A stretch of DNA of 64,000 nt from Micromonospora purpureochromogenes (GTDB lineage Bacteria; Actinomycetota; Actinomycetes; Mycobacteriales; Micromonosporaceae), in contig NZ_LT607410.1 of assembly GCF_900091515.1 (NCBI RefSeq), forward strand, positions 1,550,001 through 1,614,000, written 5' to 3'. The stretch's first letter is position 1; each line of letters opens with the position of its first letter. The notes beneath the pieces were generated by a model. That model worked only from the letters and a program-made list of their open reading frames with translations, was not told where the DNA came from and searched no databases. Positions 24,247 to 33,138 of this stretch are shown piece by piece. The position numbers were made by a program, and so were the translations under genes.

Positions 24247-24927
24247 TCAGCTCGTTTCCTCGTCCGGGCGCCGGACCAGCAGGTAGCAGCGCCGCGTCTC
24301 GCCCTCCTGCGGGTGATGTGCCCGTTCCAGCCGCGCCTCCTCGGTGAAGCCGGCCGCGCGCAGTGCTCCGGCGACGGTCTCCACTTCGTGCTGGTGGAAG
24401 TCGACATCGACCTCGTGGCCCCACCAGTCGGTCAGCCGCTGCACCTCGGCGCCGAGGTGGAACGCCACCAGCAGCGCGCCGCCGGGCCGCAGCACCCGCC
24501 GCATCTCGGCGAACGCCGGCCGCAGCTCCGCCGGGCGCAGGTGGATGACCGAGTAGAGCGCCACCGCCGCGCCGAACTCGCCGTCCGCCGCCGGCAGGCT
24601 CAGCAGGTCACCCTGGCGGAACTCCACCTCCGGGAACCTGCGCCGGCCGGCGGCGACCATCGCGGGGGAGAGGTCGACGCCGACGGCGGTGACGCCGCGC
24701 TCCGCCAGCCAGGCCGCCACGTGCCCGGGCCCGCACCCCAGGTCGGCCACCGGAGCGTCGCCGGTCCGCTCGACGAGAGCCGCGAACAGCGCCCGGTCGA
24801 GGGGCTTGCCGGCCAGTTCGTCGCCGATGCGTTCCCAGTACGTCTCGGCCACCGTGTCGTAGCTCCGGCGTACCCGATCGTGGTCGGCCGCGCGGGACAC
24901 GCCGGCGGAACCGTCCGGGGCGCTCAC
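24247..24927 (-). CDS. Class I SAM-dependent methyltransferase
   Basis: A 226-aa enzyme. SAM-binding motif I is VADLGCGPGHVAAWLAERG, the acidic strand-2 residue is in AVGVDLSPAMV, motif II is FGAAVALYSVIHL, and motif III is RRVLRPGGALLVAFHLG. Typical of the Methyltransf_11/25 small-molecule group. The ATG at 24927 overlaps the TGA of the DUF6928 gene (ATGA), so both are translated from one mRNA. Substrate unknown. Confidence 0.88.
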   Translation of the reverse strand: MSAPDGSAGVSRAADHDRVRRSYDTVAETYWERIGDELAGKPLDRALFAALVERTGDAPVADLGCGPGHVAAWLAERGVTAVGVDLSPAMVAAGRRRFPEVEFRQGDLLSLPAADGEFGAAVALYSVIHLRPAELRPAFAEMRRVLRPGGALLVAFHLGAEVQRLTDWWGHEVDVDFHQHEVETVAGALRAAGFTEEARLERAHHPQEGETRRCYLLVRRPDEETS

Positions 24928-25673
24928 CGGTCCACGACCTCGACCATCCGGCCGTTCTCGTAACGGAACTGGCGGGGTGGCCCCATCGCCTGCACCTGCT
25001 CCAGCAGGGCGCGGCGCTCGGCGGCCTCGCGGCCGGTCGGGTCCACCACCCGGAAGCCGAGCAGCGCGATCGCGTCCGCGTCAACGTCGCCCGGGCGCCG
25101 GCGGCCCTCGATGGTGAACCCGAAGAGGTGACGCAGCGCCTCCTCGCCCAGCTCCAGCGGGTGATAGGGAAGCGGGTACGGCTCCTCGTCGTCCCACTCC
25201 GCTGCGGGCAGGACGGGGTGCTGGCCCGCCCGGTGCGGCAGCTCGAACGCGTACGGCGTGCCGATGTCCTCGCCGACACCGCCGTCGGGGGAGACGCTCA
25301 GTGAGCGGACCAGCTCGCCGTCCTCCCAGACGGCGAAGGCCAGCCAGTCGACGACTGAGTGCATCGCGTGCAGGACGACCCGCCGGCCGGCGGCCAGCCC
25401 CAGCAGATGGGCCGGCAGCTCGGATGGACGGTCCACCATGAACCGACGGTCGCAGAGGATGTCGACGCCGGGCAGACTCGCGGCGTAGGTCACCTTGTCC
25501 GGCGGGTAGCTGCCGTCGGAGAGGGTGTTGCCATCGGTGGCGCTCACCTCGAAACCCGGGTGCGTGCGGCGGACCAGTTCGGCTGTGCGGCGAGCGTCGG
25601 GTGTGCCGACGCGCCGGAGTGCGGTCGGCACGTCCCCGTCGGCGAAGGCCAGCAATCCGGTCTTGGCGCCCAT
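24924..25673 (-). CDS. DUF6928-like protein
   Basis: A 249-aa protein whose opening MGAKTGLLAFADGDVPTALR and internal HAMHSVVDWLAFAVWEDGELVRSLSVSPDGGV match what I know of the actinobacterial DUF6928 family. The C-terminal half has PYPLPYHPLELGEEALRHLFGFTIEGR. The fold and role of the family are not established. No membrane segments or signal peptide. It is translationally coupled to the methyltransferase gene downstream. Confidence 0.75.
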   Translation of the reverse strand: MGAKTGLLAFADGDVPTALRRVGTPDARRTAELVRRTHPGFEVSATDGNTLSDGSYPPDKVTYAASLPGVDILCDRRFMVDRPSELPAHLLGLAAGRRVVLHAMHSVVDWLAFAVWEDGELVRSLSVSPDGGVGEDIGTPYAFELPHRAGQHPVLPAAEWDDEEPYPLPYHPLELGEEALRHLFGFTIEGRRRPGDVDADAIALLGFRVVDPTGREAAERRALLEQVQAMGPPRQFRYENGRMVEVVDR

Positions 25674-25740
25674 CCACCACTCCCCGTCGGTCGTCGTACG
25701 CGATGCCGGCGACGGTAGCCGGAAGCTGCGACAGCCGGGG

Positions 25741-26103
25741 TCAGGAGATGTAGTGCAGGATCACGTTGTGCACGTGGTGGCTCTTCTGCGCGCCCCGGAA
25801 CTCCACCTCGTAGGTGTGCGTGCCGACGTGGACGGCGATCGCTCCGGTGGAGAAGAACGAGCCGCCCCACGACTTGTTGCTCACCACGCTCACACTGGTG
25901 ATCTTCGAGTACGGGATGCTGGTGATGGCGTACCGCTTGCCGATGAACGACCGGTCCTGGATGATCACGCGCCGGTCGGTGAGCCCGATGAACCCGGTAC
26001 CGGTGCCGACGGCGTCGTAGACGGCGATGATCTGCTCTCCGTCGAGCAGTCCACTCTGGATCTGCTGGAACTGCTCCTTGCGGTCGTACGTCGCATTGGC
26101 CAT
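25741..26103 (-). CDS. Bacterial PH-like domain protein
   Basis: A 120-aa single-domain protein. LDGEQIIAVYDAV, TGFIGLTDRRVIIQDRSF, KRYAITSIPYSKITSVSV and GAIAVHVGTHTYEVEF form the bPH/YdjM-like strand pattern (FLALTDRRLIF / IPYSxI motifs). No catalytic residues; such domains are thought to mediate protein or lipid contacts. The ATG at 26103 is the only sensible start. It is divergent from the DUF4190 protein gene. Confidence 0.8.
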   Translation of the reverse strand: MANATYDRKEQFQQIQSGLLDGEQIIAVYDAVGTGTGFIGLTDRRVIIQDRSFIGKRYAITSIPYSKITSVSVVSNKSWGGSFFSTGAIAVHVGTHTYEVEFRGAQKSHHVHNVILHYIS

Positions 26104-26187
26104 GGATCCCACGGTAGGAAGCGGACGCCACCGGTCCGGTCGACTAGTCTGCACGCCGCAAGGGGGACACGGGGGAAGGAACGCGAC

Positions 26188-27261
26188 ATGACCACGGACG
26201 ACACCAGGTCGAGGCAACCGCCGTCGCCCGGCCTCGCCGAGGCGGCCGCGGGCGAGTGGGAGCCGTGGGCGGGGTCCCGGCCGTCGCACGGGCGGATGAA
26301 CCGCCTGGCGGTCGCCGCCTTCGTCCTCGGCCTGCTCGGCGGCGTGCTGGGGGCGGTGGTCGGGGTGGTCGCGCTGCGCCGGATCAGGCGGACCGGGGAT
26401 CGGGGCCGGGGCCTGGCGGTCGCCGGCCTGGTGCTCTGCGGCGTCTGGGCGCTGGCGCTGGCGCTGGTCCTCACCGGGGTGGTGTCCCGGCCCGACCCGC
26501 CGGTCGGCGTCCGGGGGCTGCAGGCGGGTGACTGCTTCCGCGTCGACGACACCCCCACGGGTACGCGCACCGCGCCGGAGGAGGTCACCACGGTGCCCTG
26601 CACCGCGCCGCACGACGCAGAGCTGGTCGACCGCCTGCCCGCCTACGTTCGGCACGCCGGCGAGGCGTACCCGGGCACGGCCGCGCTGTCGGCGCGGGCC
26701 GAGACGGCCTGCCGGCAGCAGCAGCGCAGCTACGTCCTCGACCCGCTCTCGCTCCCGGCGGACGTGCGGCTGCGCTGGTACGTCCCGTCGCGGGTCGAGT
26801 GGCCGACCTATCCGCAGATCACCTGCTATCTGGCCGCCGGGTCGACGCCGTTGACGCGGCAGCTGCGCCAGGACGCCACGGTGGTCCGCCCCGAGCAGCT
26901 GGCCTACCTGATGGCGACCCGCGAGCTCGATGATGCCCGGGCCGTCCTCGCCGCCCAGGGCCCGACCGCCGCGCCGGACGAGCTGCGCGCCATGCTGGCC
27001 CGGACGGCGACGGCCAACGGCCGGTTCTGGCTCGCGCTCAGCGCCCAGGCGTGGCCGGCGCAGGTCAAGGAGCCGATGGAGAAGCTGATCGCCGAGGCGC
27101 AGGAGGCCGGGGCGCACTGGCGGGACGCCGAGAAGACCGCCGACCGTGACCAGGCGCTCCGGCTGGTGGCGCAGGCCGAGCAGCGTCGCGAGCCGCAGAC
27201 GGAGCTGGCCGTACGCCGGGCCCTGGGTCTGTCCACCGTGCAGGGCGAACCGGCGCGCTGA
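26188..27261 (+). CDS. DUF4190 / septum-formation-domain membrane protein
   Basis: A 357-aa protein. The N-terminal ~40 residues are charged and cytosolic. Two helices then form a DUF4190 module (LAVAAFVLGLLGGVLGAVVGVVAL ... GRGLAVAGLVLCGVWALALALVL). The extracytoplasmic part starts with VRGLQAGDCFRVDD and VTTVPCTAPHDAELV, the signature of the septum-formation (Septum_form) domain with its conserved Cys pair. The last ~100 residues are helical, charged and unassigned. The ATG at 26188 follows a GGAAGGA RBS. It is possibly linked to cell envelope or division; that link rests on the family name only. Confidence 0.78.
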   Translation: MTTDDTRSRQPPSPGLAEAAAGEWEPWAGSRPSHGRMNRLAVAAFVLGLLGGVLGAVVGVVALRRIRRTGDRGRGLAVAGLVLCGVWALALALVLTGVVSRPDPPVGVRGLQAGDCFRVDDTPTGTRTAPEEVTTVPCTAPHDAELVDRLPAYVRHAGEAYPGTAALSARAETACRQQQRSYVLDPLSLPADVRLRWYVPSRVEWPTYPQITCYLAAGSTPLTRQLRQDATVVRPEQLAYLMATRELDDARAVLAAQGPTAAPDELRAMLARTATANGRFWLALSAQAWPAQVKEPMEKLIAEAQEAGAHWRDAEKTADRDQALRLVAQAEQRREPQTELAVRRALGLSTVQGEPAR

Positions 27262-27269
27262 CACGCACG

Positions 27270-27310
27270 AGCCCCGCCGGTCGCGTCGGGGGACGCGGCG
27301 CGGCGGGGCT
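27270..27310. terminator. Bidirectional hairpin terminator
   Basis: AGCCCCGCCG (27270-27279) pairs with CGGCGGGGCT (27301-27310), and the interior adds CGCGTC/GACGCG. It lies between the convergent genes ending at 27261 and 27326. Confidence 0.75.
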
Positions 27311-27325
27311 GCGGAGGTGCGGTCG

Positions 27326-27661
27326 TCAGTGGTTGGTGCGCGGGTCGTCGTCGCGGGTGCGGCTGCCCGACTTCGCCAGGCCCCGGCTGACCAGGTAACC
27401 GATGGTCAGCAGGGTGATGTACCACCAGGCCTTGTCGGCGGCGAAGTAGTCCCCGCCGTTGTTGGCGGCGCCGTCACCGACGGCGTTCGAGGCGATCAGC
27501 ACGCCGATCACGGAGAGCAGGTAGACGGCGAGCTCGGTGGTCTTCCACGAGGGCTTGGTCTCGTCGCCGTGCCGGCGCGCGAGGCGGACGTCGTGGTGGC
27601 CGAGGTTGTCGCCGTGGTCGACGCCGTGGGTGGTGACGTTGGTGCCGGTGGGCGTGGTCAT
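27326..27661 (-). CDS. Small membrane protein
   Basis: A 111-aa protein with a His/Asp-rich N-terminal region (THGVDHGDNLGHHDVRLARRHGD), two membrane segments (LAVYLLSVIGVLIASNAVG and AWWYITLLTIGYLVSRGLA) and a charged tail. The loop GDGAANNGGDYFAADKAWW faces the other side. The ATG at 27661 follows GGAG. No family function known. Confidence 0.78.
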   Translation of the reverse strand: MTTPTGTNVTTHGVDHGDNLGHHDVRLARRHGDETKPSWKTTELAVYLLSVIGVLIASNAVGDGAANNGGDYFAADKAWWYITLLTIGYLVSRGLAKSGSRTRDDDPRTNH

Positions 27662-27967
27662 GTCAGCTCCAAGGGGGATAACTTCGTGTGGGTTAGTCCT
27701 CTACGGGCCTTTTCAGCCTGCCCGTGCCGAAGCTTGTACCCTGGGGCGACTTCACCGAAACGACAGATTTTCAGGAAAGTCTCAGGAGGGGGCGACGGAG
27801 CGTCGACGGCCAGCCACTCGGCGGGCCCGGTCCCGCACGTTCCGGCGAGGCCGGGCGGCACCGGCGAGCCCTAGGCTGGGAGCGACGCCGCCGATCACCC
27901 CCGGCGGTGGGGGACGGGGACCGACGATGGACACGTGCCACCAGACTGCGGCCTCGACGGGTGCCGC
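27662..27967. promoter_or_regulatory. Intergenic leader, no gene seen
   Basis: 306 bp upstream of the small membrane protein. A 6-bp hairpin ACGGGC/GCCCGT (27703-27725) sits in its likely 5' leader and a TACAAG-type -10 (near 27735) is possible. I recognise no riboswitch or RNA gene here. Confidence 0.3.
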
Positions 27968-28276
27968 TCAGGAAGCGGTGACTGCCCGGTACGCGTCCTC
28001 GATGCGGGCCGCCAGCAGGACCTCGCCCTCGGTCAGCGGCTCACCGTCGCCGTGCCCGACCCGGATCTGGGTCTCCTCGGCCCGGCGACTGATCTCTGGA
28101 CGGAGCCGGAGCGCGTCCGCGACCACCTTGACCCGTTCGGTCAGCGCCGCGTGCTGGGTGTCGTCCATCACGAGGGTCCGCCGGATCTGCTCACCTTCCC
28201 GGATCCACCCGGTGAGGAGCGTCAGCGCGTCGCTGAGGTAGTCGTGCTTCGCCCGGCTGTTGAACAGCCCGCGCAT
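27968..28276 (-). CDS. Pterin-carbinolamine-dehydratase-like small protein
   Basis: A 102-aa protein. YLSDALTLLTGWIREGEQIRRTL, MDDTQHAALTERVKVVADALRLRPEI and TQIRVGHGDGEPLTEGEVLLAARIEDAYRAV follow the strand-helix order of 4a-hydroxytetrahydrobiopterin dehydratases, including the closing LTEGE...AARIED. The catalytic [EKDQ]-x3-H-[HN] motif of true PCDs is not visible (TQHAALTER instead), so it may be a non-catalytic relative. The ATG at 28276 is the listed start; upstream frame is open but unlike protein. It is divergent from the NUDIX gene. Confidence 0.55.
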   Translation of the reverse strand: MRGLFNSRAKHDYLSDALTLLTGWIREGEQIRRTLVMDDTQHAALTERVKVVADALRLRPEISRRAEETQIRVGHGDGEPLTEGEVLLAARIEDAYRAVTAS

Positions 28277-28459
28277 CACCGCACCTCCCAGGCGTCGTTG
28301 CCGGCTTGTGGCCAAATCGTCGCCGTCCCGTGTCCTCGCGATGTTCCCTAGTCTGTCGTCAGCGGGACGGTGTGTCCACGCCCACACTTCCGTGTTCTGC
28401 TGACCTACCGGTCGGGGACGGTACCCAAACCGACGATTGATCTGGCACGCTGGACGCCC

Positions 28460-28903
28460 GTGTGGACCGAACGGGTAGGCGGAAGCGGACAGGACGAGCG
28501 GCGCGAGCCGAAGGTGATCGTCGGGGCGGCGATCATCCGCGACGGGCGGGTGCTGGCCTGCGCGCGGTCCGCGCCGCCCGAGGTGGCCGGGATGTACGAG
28601 TTCCCCGGCGGCAAGGTCGAGCCGGGCGAGAGCGAGACCGCAGCGCTGGCCCGTGAGTGCGCCGAGGAACTGGCCGTACGCGTCAAGATCGGCGACCGCG
28701 TGGGTCGCGACGTCCGGATGGCCCACGGCCGCTCGGTGCTCAAGGTGTACGCGGCCCGGCTCCTGCACGACGACCAGCCGAAGGCGCTGGAGCACCAGGC
28801 CATGCGCTGGCTCTCCGCCGCCGAACTGGACACCGTCACCTGGCTCCCCGCCGACGCCCCCATCGTGGCCGCCCTCCGCCCCCTCCTGCTGACCGCCCCC
28901 TGA
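28460..28903 (+). CDS. NUDIX hydrolase (MutT-like)
   Basis: A 147-aa hydrolase for nucleoside diphosphate-X substrates, probably damaged or excess NTPs. The Nudix box is GGKVEPGESETAALARECAEELAV; the position normally Gly near its end (REUXEEXGU) is Ala here. VIVGAAIIRDGRVLACARSAPPEVAGMYEFPGG is the MutT-type first strand and loop. The GTG at 28460 begins shortly before the first strand; earlier in-frame starts reach back to 28370 but add sequence unlike the family. Convergent with sdhB; two hairpin structures separate them. Confidence 0.88.
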   Translation: MWTERVGGSGQDERREPKVIVGAAIIRDGRVLACARSAPPEVAGMYEFPGGKVEPGESETAALARECAEELAVRVKIGDRVGRDVRMAHGRSVLKVYAARLLHDDQPKALEHQAMRWLSAAELDTVTWLPADAPIVAALRPLLLTAP

Positions 28904-28923
28904 CCCCCGGGTCCGCCCGGCGG

Positions 28924-28974
28924 TCATGAAGTTGTCGCCCCGACACGCCGACCGGGCGGACAACAGCTTCATGA
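28924..28974. repeat. Palindromic element between NUDIX gene and sdhB
   Basis: TCATGAAGTTGTC (28924-28936) pairs with GACAACAGCTTCATGA (28959-28974) with a 3-nt bulge. The right arm continues TCGAC, so its complement reads GTCGATCATGAAG, sharing GTCGATCATGA with the alkA-internal element at 8345. Confidence 0.75.
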
Positions 28975-29022
28975 TCGACGAGCTGGGCGACGTGGGGGAA
29001 AGGGGCAGGGGGGCGAAAAGGG

Positions 29023-29057
29023 GACGGGGGCCGGCGGCTGTCGCCGCGGCCCCCGTC
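29023..29057. terminator. Hairpin terminator downstream of sdhB
   Basis: GACGGGGGCC (29023-29032) pairs with GGCCCCCGTC (29048-29057), 15 nt before the sdhB stop codon on the minus strand side, with no T-run. Confidence 0.7.
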
Positions 29058-29071
29058 GATGCTTGCCCTGA

Positions 29072-30139
29072 TCAGTGCTTCTCGTCCTGGCTCGGATGAG
29101 CGAAGTTGAGGTGCTCCGGCGGCAGCGGGAAGGTGACGTCGTCGCCGAACGGGGACGGGGCCGCCGCCCGGTCGAAGGTCAGCTCCGTCAGCGGCAGCCG
29201 GCCGGTGGCGTCGACCGCCGGGGCGGTCGGGTGCGGGACCTCGCGGTGCCAGTTCACACCCTGCTGGGCCTGCACCTCGGCGAGCGGATCGTGCGAACCC
29301 CCCGCGTGCGAGTGGACTCCAGCCTGACGAGCGCCGCTGTGCACCGCGGACTCCTTCCCCGCGCTGCCCGCGGTGCTCTGGGGCGTGTCACCCCGACGGA
29401 AGATCTTGCTACCAAGCCACACGAGGGGATCGTACCTGCGGTCGACGACCCGCTCCTTCATGGGGATGATCCCGTTGTCGGTGATCTTGATGTGCTCGGG
29501 GCAGACCTCGGTGCAGCACTTGGTGATGTTGCAGAACCCGAGCCCCTGCTCGGCCTGCGCGAAATCCTTGCGGTCCGTCTTCGCGTCCAGCGGGTGCATG
29601 TCCAGCTCCGCCGCCCGGATGAAGAACCGGGGACCGGCGAAGGCCTGCTTGTTCTCCTCGTGGTCGCGGATCACGTGGCAGACGGTCTGGCACAGGAAGC
29701 ACTCAATGCACTTGCGGAACTCCTGCGAGCGCTCCACGTCGACCTGCTGCATCCGGTAGTCCCCGGGCGCCACGTCGGCCGGCGGCGCGAAGGCCGGCAT
29801 CTCCCGGGCCTTCTCGTAGTTGAACGAGACGTCGGTGACCAGGTCCCGGATGACCGGGAAGGTGCGCAGCGGGGTGACCGTGACCGTCTCGTCCTCCTCG
29901 AAGGTCGACATCCGGGTCATGCAGCTCAGCCGCGGCTTGCCGTTGATCTCCATCGAGCAGGAGCCGCACTTGCCCGCCTTGCAGTTCCACCGGCAGGCGA
30001 GGTCGGGCGCGTCGGTGGCCTGGAGTCGGTGGATGACGTCGAGGACCACCTCGCCCTCGTTCACCTCGACCGTGTAGTCCTGCAGGTCGCCGCCGGTCTC
30101 GTCGCCCCGCCAGATCCGGAACTGTCGCTTGTTGCCCAT
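29072..30139 (-). CDS. sdhB: Succinate dehydrogenase iron-sulfur subunit (with C-terminal extension)
   Basis: A 355-aa electron-transfer subunit at the cytoplasmic face of the membrane. The [2Fe-2S] motif is CRWNCKAGKCGSC...C, and the [4Fe-4S]/[3Fe-4S] ligands are in CIECFLCQTVC and CNITKCCTEVCPEH. The core ends near residue 250 (VWLGSKIFRRGD). About 105 further residues, rich in Gly/Ser/His/Pro (SAGKESAVHSGARQAGVHSH), are not part of usual SdhB and are probably disordered. The ATG at 30139 shares one base with the sdhA stop (TAATG). It is the last gene of sdhCAB. Confidence 0.92.
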   Translation of the reverse strand: MGNKRQFRIWRGDETGGDLQDYTVEVNEGEVVLDVIHRLQATDAPDLACRWNCKAGKCGSCSMEINGKPRLSCMTRMSTFEEDETVTVTPLRTFPVIRDLVTDVSFNYEKAREMPAFAPPADVAPGDYRMQQVDVERSQEFRKCIECFLCQTVCHVIRDHEENKQAFAGPRFFIRAAELDMHPLDAKTDRKDFAQAEQGLGFCNITKCCTEVCPEHIKITDNGIIPMKERVVDRRYDPLVWLGSKIFRRGDTPQSTAGSAGKESAVHSGARQAGVHSHAGGSHDPLAEVQAQQGVNWHREVPHPTAPAVDATGRLPLTELTFDRAAAPSPFGDDVTFPLPPEHLNFAHPSQDEKH

Positions 30140-32052
30140 TACTTGCCCGCCTCCTCAGCGAGGGTGTCGAACTCCGCGAGCTCCTCGTCGGTCAGGTACT
30201 TGGCCAGCTCGGCACGGTCGAAGAGGCCGATCAGCTCCGGCCGCATCGTCGGCAGCCGCTTGTGGTCCAGGCGTACGGTGTCGCCGTCCAGGGAGCAGAC
30301 CAGGTTGACCCGCCGCCACTTCGGCTCCATCGCCGGGAAGTCCTCCCGGGTGTGCCCGCCGCGGGACTCCTGCCGCTCCAGCGCCGCCTTCGCGGTGCAC
30401 TCCGACACCACCAGCATGTTGCGCAGGTCCAGGGCCAGGTGCCAGCCCGGGTTGTAGCGCCGGCCGCCGCTGGCGCTGACCTTGGCCACCCGCTCGCGCA
30501 GCTCCGCCAGCCGGCGCAGCGCGTCGACCAGCTCACCCTCGCGCCGGATGATCCCTACCAGGTCTCCCATCACCGCCTGGAGGTCCTGCTGGAGGGTGTA
30601 CGGGCTCTCGCCGGTGTCCCGCTGCAGGGGCGCCAGCGCCGTCTCCACCGCCGTCTCCACCGCGCCGATCGACACCTTCGGCCGCCCGCCGAGCTGGTCG
30701 GTGTACGACGCCGCGTGCCCGCCGGCCCGCTTGCCGAAGACCAGCAGGTCGGACAGGGAGTTGCCGCCGAGTCGGTTGGAGCCGTGCATGCCCCCGGAGA
30801 CCTCGCCCGCGGCGAAGAGCCCGCGCACGGTCCCGTACGCGGCGCCCGAGTCCGGGTCCACCTCCACGCCACCCATCACGTAGTGGCAGGTCGGGCCGAC
30901 CTCCATCGGCTCGGCGGTGATGTCGACGTCGGCCAGCTCCTTGAACTGGTGGTACATCGACGGCAGCCGGCGACGGATCTCCTCGGCCGAGCGGCGCGAG
31001 GCGATGTCCAGGTAGACGCCGCCCGCGGGCGTACCCCGGCCGGCCTTGACCTCGCTGTTGATCGCGCGGGCGACCTCGTCGCGGGGGAGCAGCTCCGGCG
31101 GGCGCCGGTTGTTGTCCGGATCGGTGTACCAGCGGTCCGCCTCCTCCTCGGTCTCCGCGTACTGCTTGCGGAAGACGTCGGGGACGTAGTCGAACATGAA
31201 CCGCTTGCCCTCGGAGTTCTTCAGCACGCCGCCGTCGCCGCGCACCGACTCGGTGACCAGGATGCCCTTCACCGAGGGCGGCCAGACCATGCCGGTGGGG
31301 TGGAACTGGAGGAACTCCATGTTGATCAGCGTCGCCCCGGCGCGCAGCGCCAGCGCGTGACCGTCCCCGGTGTACTCCCAGGAGTTCGAGGTGACCTTGT
31401 AGGACCGGCCGACGCCACCGGTGGCCAGCACCACCGCCGGCGCCTCGAAGAGGATGAATTCGCCGGACTCCCGGTAGTAGCCGAACGCGCCGGCGACCCG
31501 GTCACCGTCGAGCAGCAGCTCGGTGATCGTGGTCTCGGAGAAGACCTTGATCCGGGCCTCGTAGTCGCCGTGGTCGCGCTTGTCCTCCTGCTGGAGGGAG
31601 ACGATCTTCTGCTGGAGGGTACGGATCAGCTCCAGGCCGGTGCGGTCGCCGACGTGCGCCAGCCGCGGGTACTCGTGGCCGCCGAAGTTGCGCTGGGAGA
31701 TCTTCCCGTCCTTGGTGCGGTCGAAGAGCGCCCCGTACGTCTCCAGCTCCCAGATCCGCTGCGGCGACTCCTTCGCGTGCAGCTCGGCCATCCGGAAGTT
31801 GTTGAGGAACTTGCCGCCGCGCATGGTGTCGCGGAAGTGGACCTGCCAGTTGTCCCGGTTGTTCACGTTCCCCATGGCGGCCGCCGCGCCGCCCTCGGCC
31901 ATCACGGTGTGCGCCTTGCCGAAGAGCGACTTGGAGATGATGGCCGTCTTCTTGCCCGCCAGACGGGCCTCGATCGCCGCGCGCAGGCCGGCGCCGCCGG
32001 CGCCGATCACGACGACGTCGTAGTGGTGTCGTTCGATTCGCGTCTCAGTCAT
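30139..32052 (-). CDS. sdhA: Succinate dehydrogenase flavoprotein subunit
   Basis: A 637-aa FAD-containing subunit oxidising succinate to fumarate. DVVVIGAGGAGLRAAIEARLAGK binds FAD, and SLFGKAHTVMAEGGAAAAMGN carries the His that links FAD covalently. FLQFHPTGM and HGSNRLGGNSLSDLLVFGKRAG are the substrate-site and FAD-cap motifs. C-terminal NLVCSLDGDTVRLDHKRLPTM is typical of the actinobacterial/epsilon-proteobacterial type. ATG at 32052. The set C-A-B without a separate SdhD resembles the mycobacterial Sdh1 enzyme. Confidence 0.95.
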   Translation of the reverse strand: MTETRIERHHYDVVVIGAGGAGLRAAIEARLAGKKTAIISKSLFGKAHTVMAEGGAAAAMGNVNNRDNWQVHFRDTMRGGKFLNNFRMAELHAKESPQRIWELETYGALFDRTKDGKISQRNFGGHEYPRLAHVGDRTGLELIRTLQQKIVSLQQEDKRDHGDYEARIKVFSETTITELLLDGDRVAGAFGYYRESGEFILFEAPAVVLATGGVGRSYKVTSNSWEYTGDGHALALRAGATLINMEFLQFHPTGMVWPPSVKGILVTESVRGDGGVLKNSEGKRFMFDYVPDVFRKQYAETEEEADRWYTDPDNNRRPPELLPRDEVARAINSEVKAGRGTPAGGVYLDIASRRSAEEIRRRLPSMYHQFKELADVDITAEPMEVGPTCHYVMGGVEVDPDSGAAYGTVRGLFAAGEVSGGMHGSNRLGGNSLSDLLVFGKRAGGHAASYTDQLGGRPKVSIGAVETAVETALAPLQRDTGESPYTLQQDLQAVMGDLVGIIRREGELVDALRRLAELRERVAKVSASGGRRYNPGWHLALDLRNMLVVSECTAKAALERQESRGGHTREDFPAMEPKWRRVNLVCSLDGDTVRLDHKRLPTMRPELIGLFDRAELAKYLTDEELAEFDTLAEEAGK

Positions 32053-32063
32053 GTCCCGGGCCT

Positions 32064-32870
32064 TCAGTTGATGAACCGCAGGTCGTTGAACCACTCGGCC
32101 GCGACCGCCATGACGTAGAAGTCGGTGAGCGCCAGGGTGCCGAGGGTGATCCAGGCGAGCTGCATGTGCCGGACGTTCAGCCAGGACACCCCGGTCCAGG
32201 CCTGGTAGCGCACCGGGTGCTTGGAGAAGTGCTTCAGCCGGCCGCCGATGATGTGCCGGCAGGAGTGGCAGGAGATGGTGTACGCCCAGAGCATCACCAC
32301 GTTGACCAGCAGGACGATGTTGCCCAGCCCGAAGCCGAAGCCCTTCGGCGAGTGGAAGGCCAGGATCGCGTCCCAGGTGTTGATCAGCGAGATGATCGCG
32401 GCGGCGTAGAAGAAGTAGCGGTGCAGGTTCTGCCCGAGCAGCGGGAACCGGGTCTCGCCGCCGTACGCCTTGTGCCCGTCCGGCACCGCGCACGCCGGCG
32501 GCGACAGCCAGAACGAGCGGTAGTACGCCTTGCGGTAGTAGTAGCAGGTCAACCGGAACAACAGCAGGAACGGCAGGGTCAGCGCGGCGTCCGGGACGAC
32601 CCACCAGCCGGGCAGGAAGCTGCCGAAGTGCGAGGAGCCCTCGGTGCACCGCTCGGTGACGCAGGGGGAGTAGAACGGGGTCAGGTAGTGGTACGCGTCG
32701 ACCCAGTACCACTTGTGCATGAAGACCCGGACCGTCGCGTACGCGACCCAGGCGGTGAGCCCGGCGAAGGTGAGCAGTGGGGCGAGCCACCAGCGGTCGG
32801 TCCGCAACGTCTTCGCCGCGATGGCGGCGCGCGCCCGCGCCCCCAGCGGCCTCGTTGCCGTTGATGTCAT
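32064..32870 (-). CDS. sdhC: Succinate dehydrogenase cytochrome b / membrane anchor subunit
   Basis: A 268-aa membrane anchor with five helices (WWLAPLLTFAGLTAWVAYATV, DAALTLPFLLLFRLTCYYY, YFFYAAAIISLINTWDAILAF, NIVLLVNVVMLWAYTISCHSCRH, MQLAWITLGTLALTDFYVMAV). Several His sit at helix ends (LHRYFF, SCRHIIGG, RHMQLAW) as heme ligands. The extracytoplasmic loop holds CVTERC. The single-chain anchor matches the Sdh1/FrdC-like class, which passes electrons to menaquinone. ATG at 32870; first gene of the operon, with ~265 bp upstream carrying no gene and presumably the promoter. Confidence 0.9.
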   Translation of the reverse strand: MTSTATRPLGARARAAIAAKTLRTDRWWLAPLLTFAGLTAWVAYATVRVFMHKWYWVDAYHYLTPFYSPCVTERCTEGSSHFGSFLPGWWVVPDAALTLPFLLLFRLTCYYYRKAYYRSFWLSPPACAVPDGHKAYGGETRFPLLGQNLHRYFFYAAAIISLINTWDAILAFHSPKGFGFGLGNIVLLVNVVMLWAYTISCHSCRHIIGGRLKHFSKHPVRYQAWTGVSWLNVRHMQLAWITLGTLALTDFYVMAVAAEWFNDLRFIN

Positions 32871-33138
32871 TCGAGTCGTCTCCCTGACGGGGCCCTCGCG
32901 GGCGGCGGATCACGTTCCGTTCGGTCAGCGGACCGGTGGGACTGGGTCCACTGCCACGTCTTTGCGCACACCAACGACCGCACCGGCATGACGGCGCAGC
33001 TAAGTGACACACGTTACGCCGATCTCCACGGCCCGGCCGCGCAACGCAGTGTCCCGTGTGTCCCGCACGTTGGAAAGACCCGGAGCATGATCAATATGCG
33101 GTGGCCGGAAAAGATCGTCCCCGGTCGACGCCGGACGG

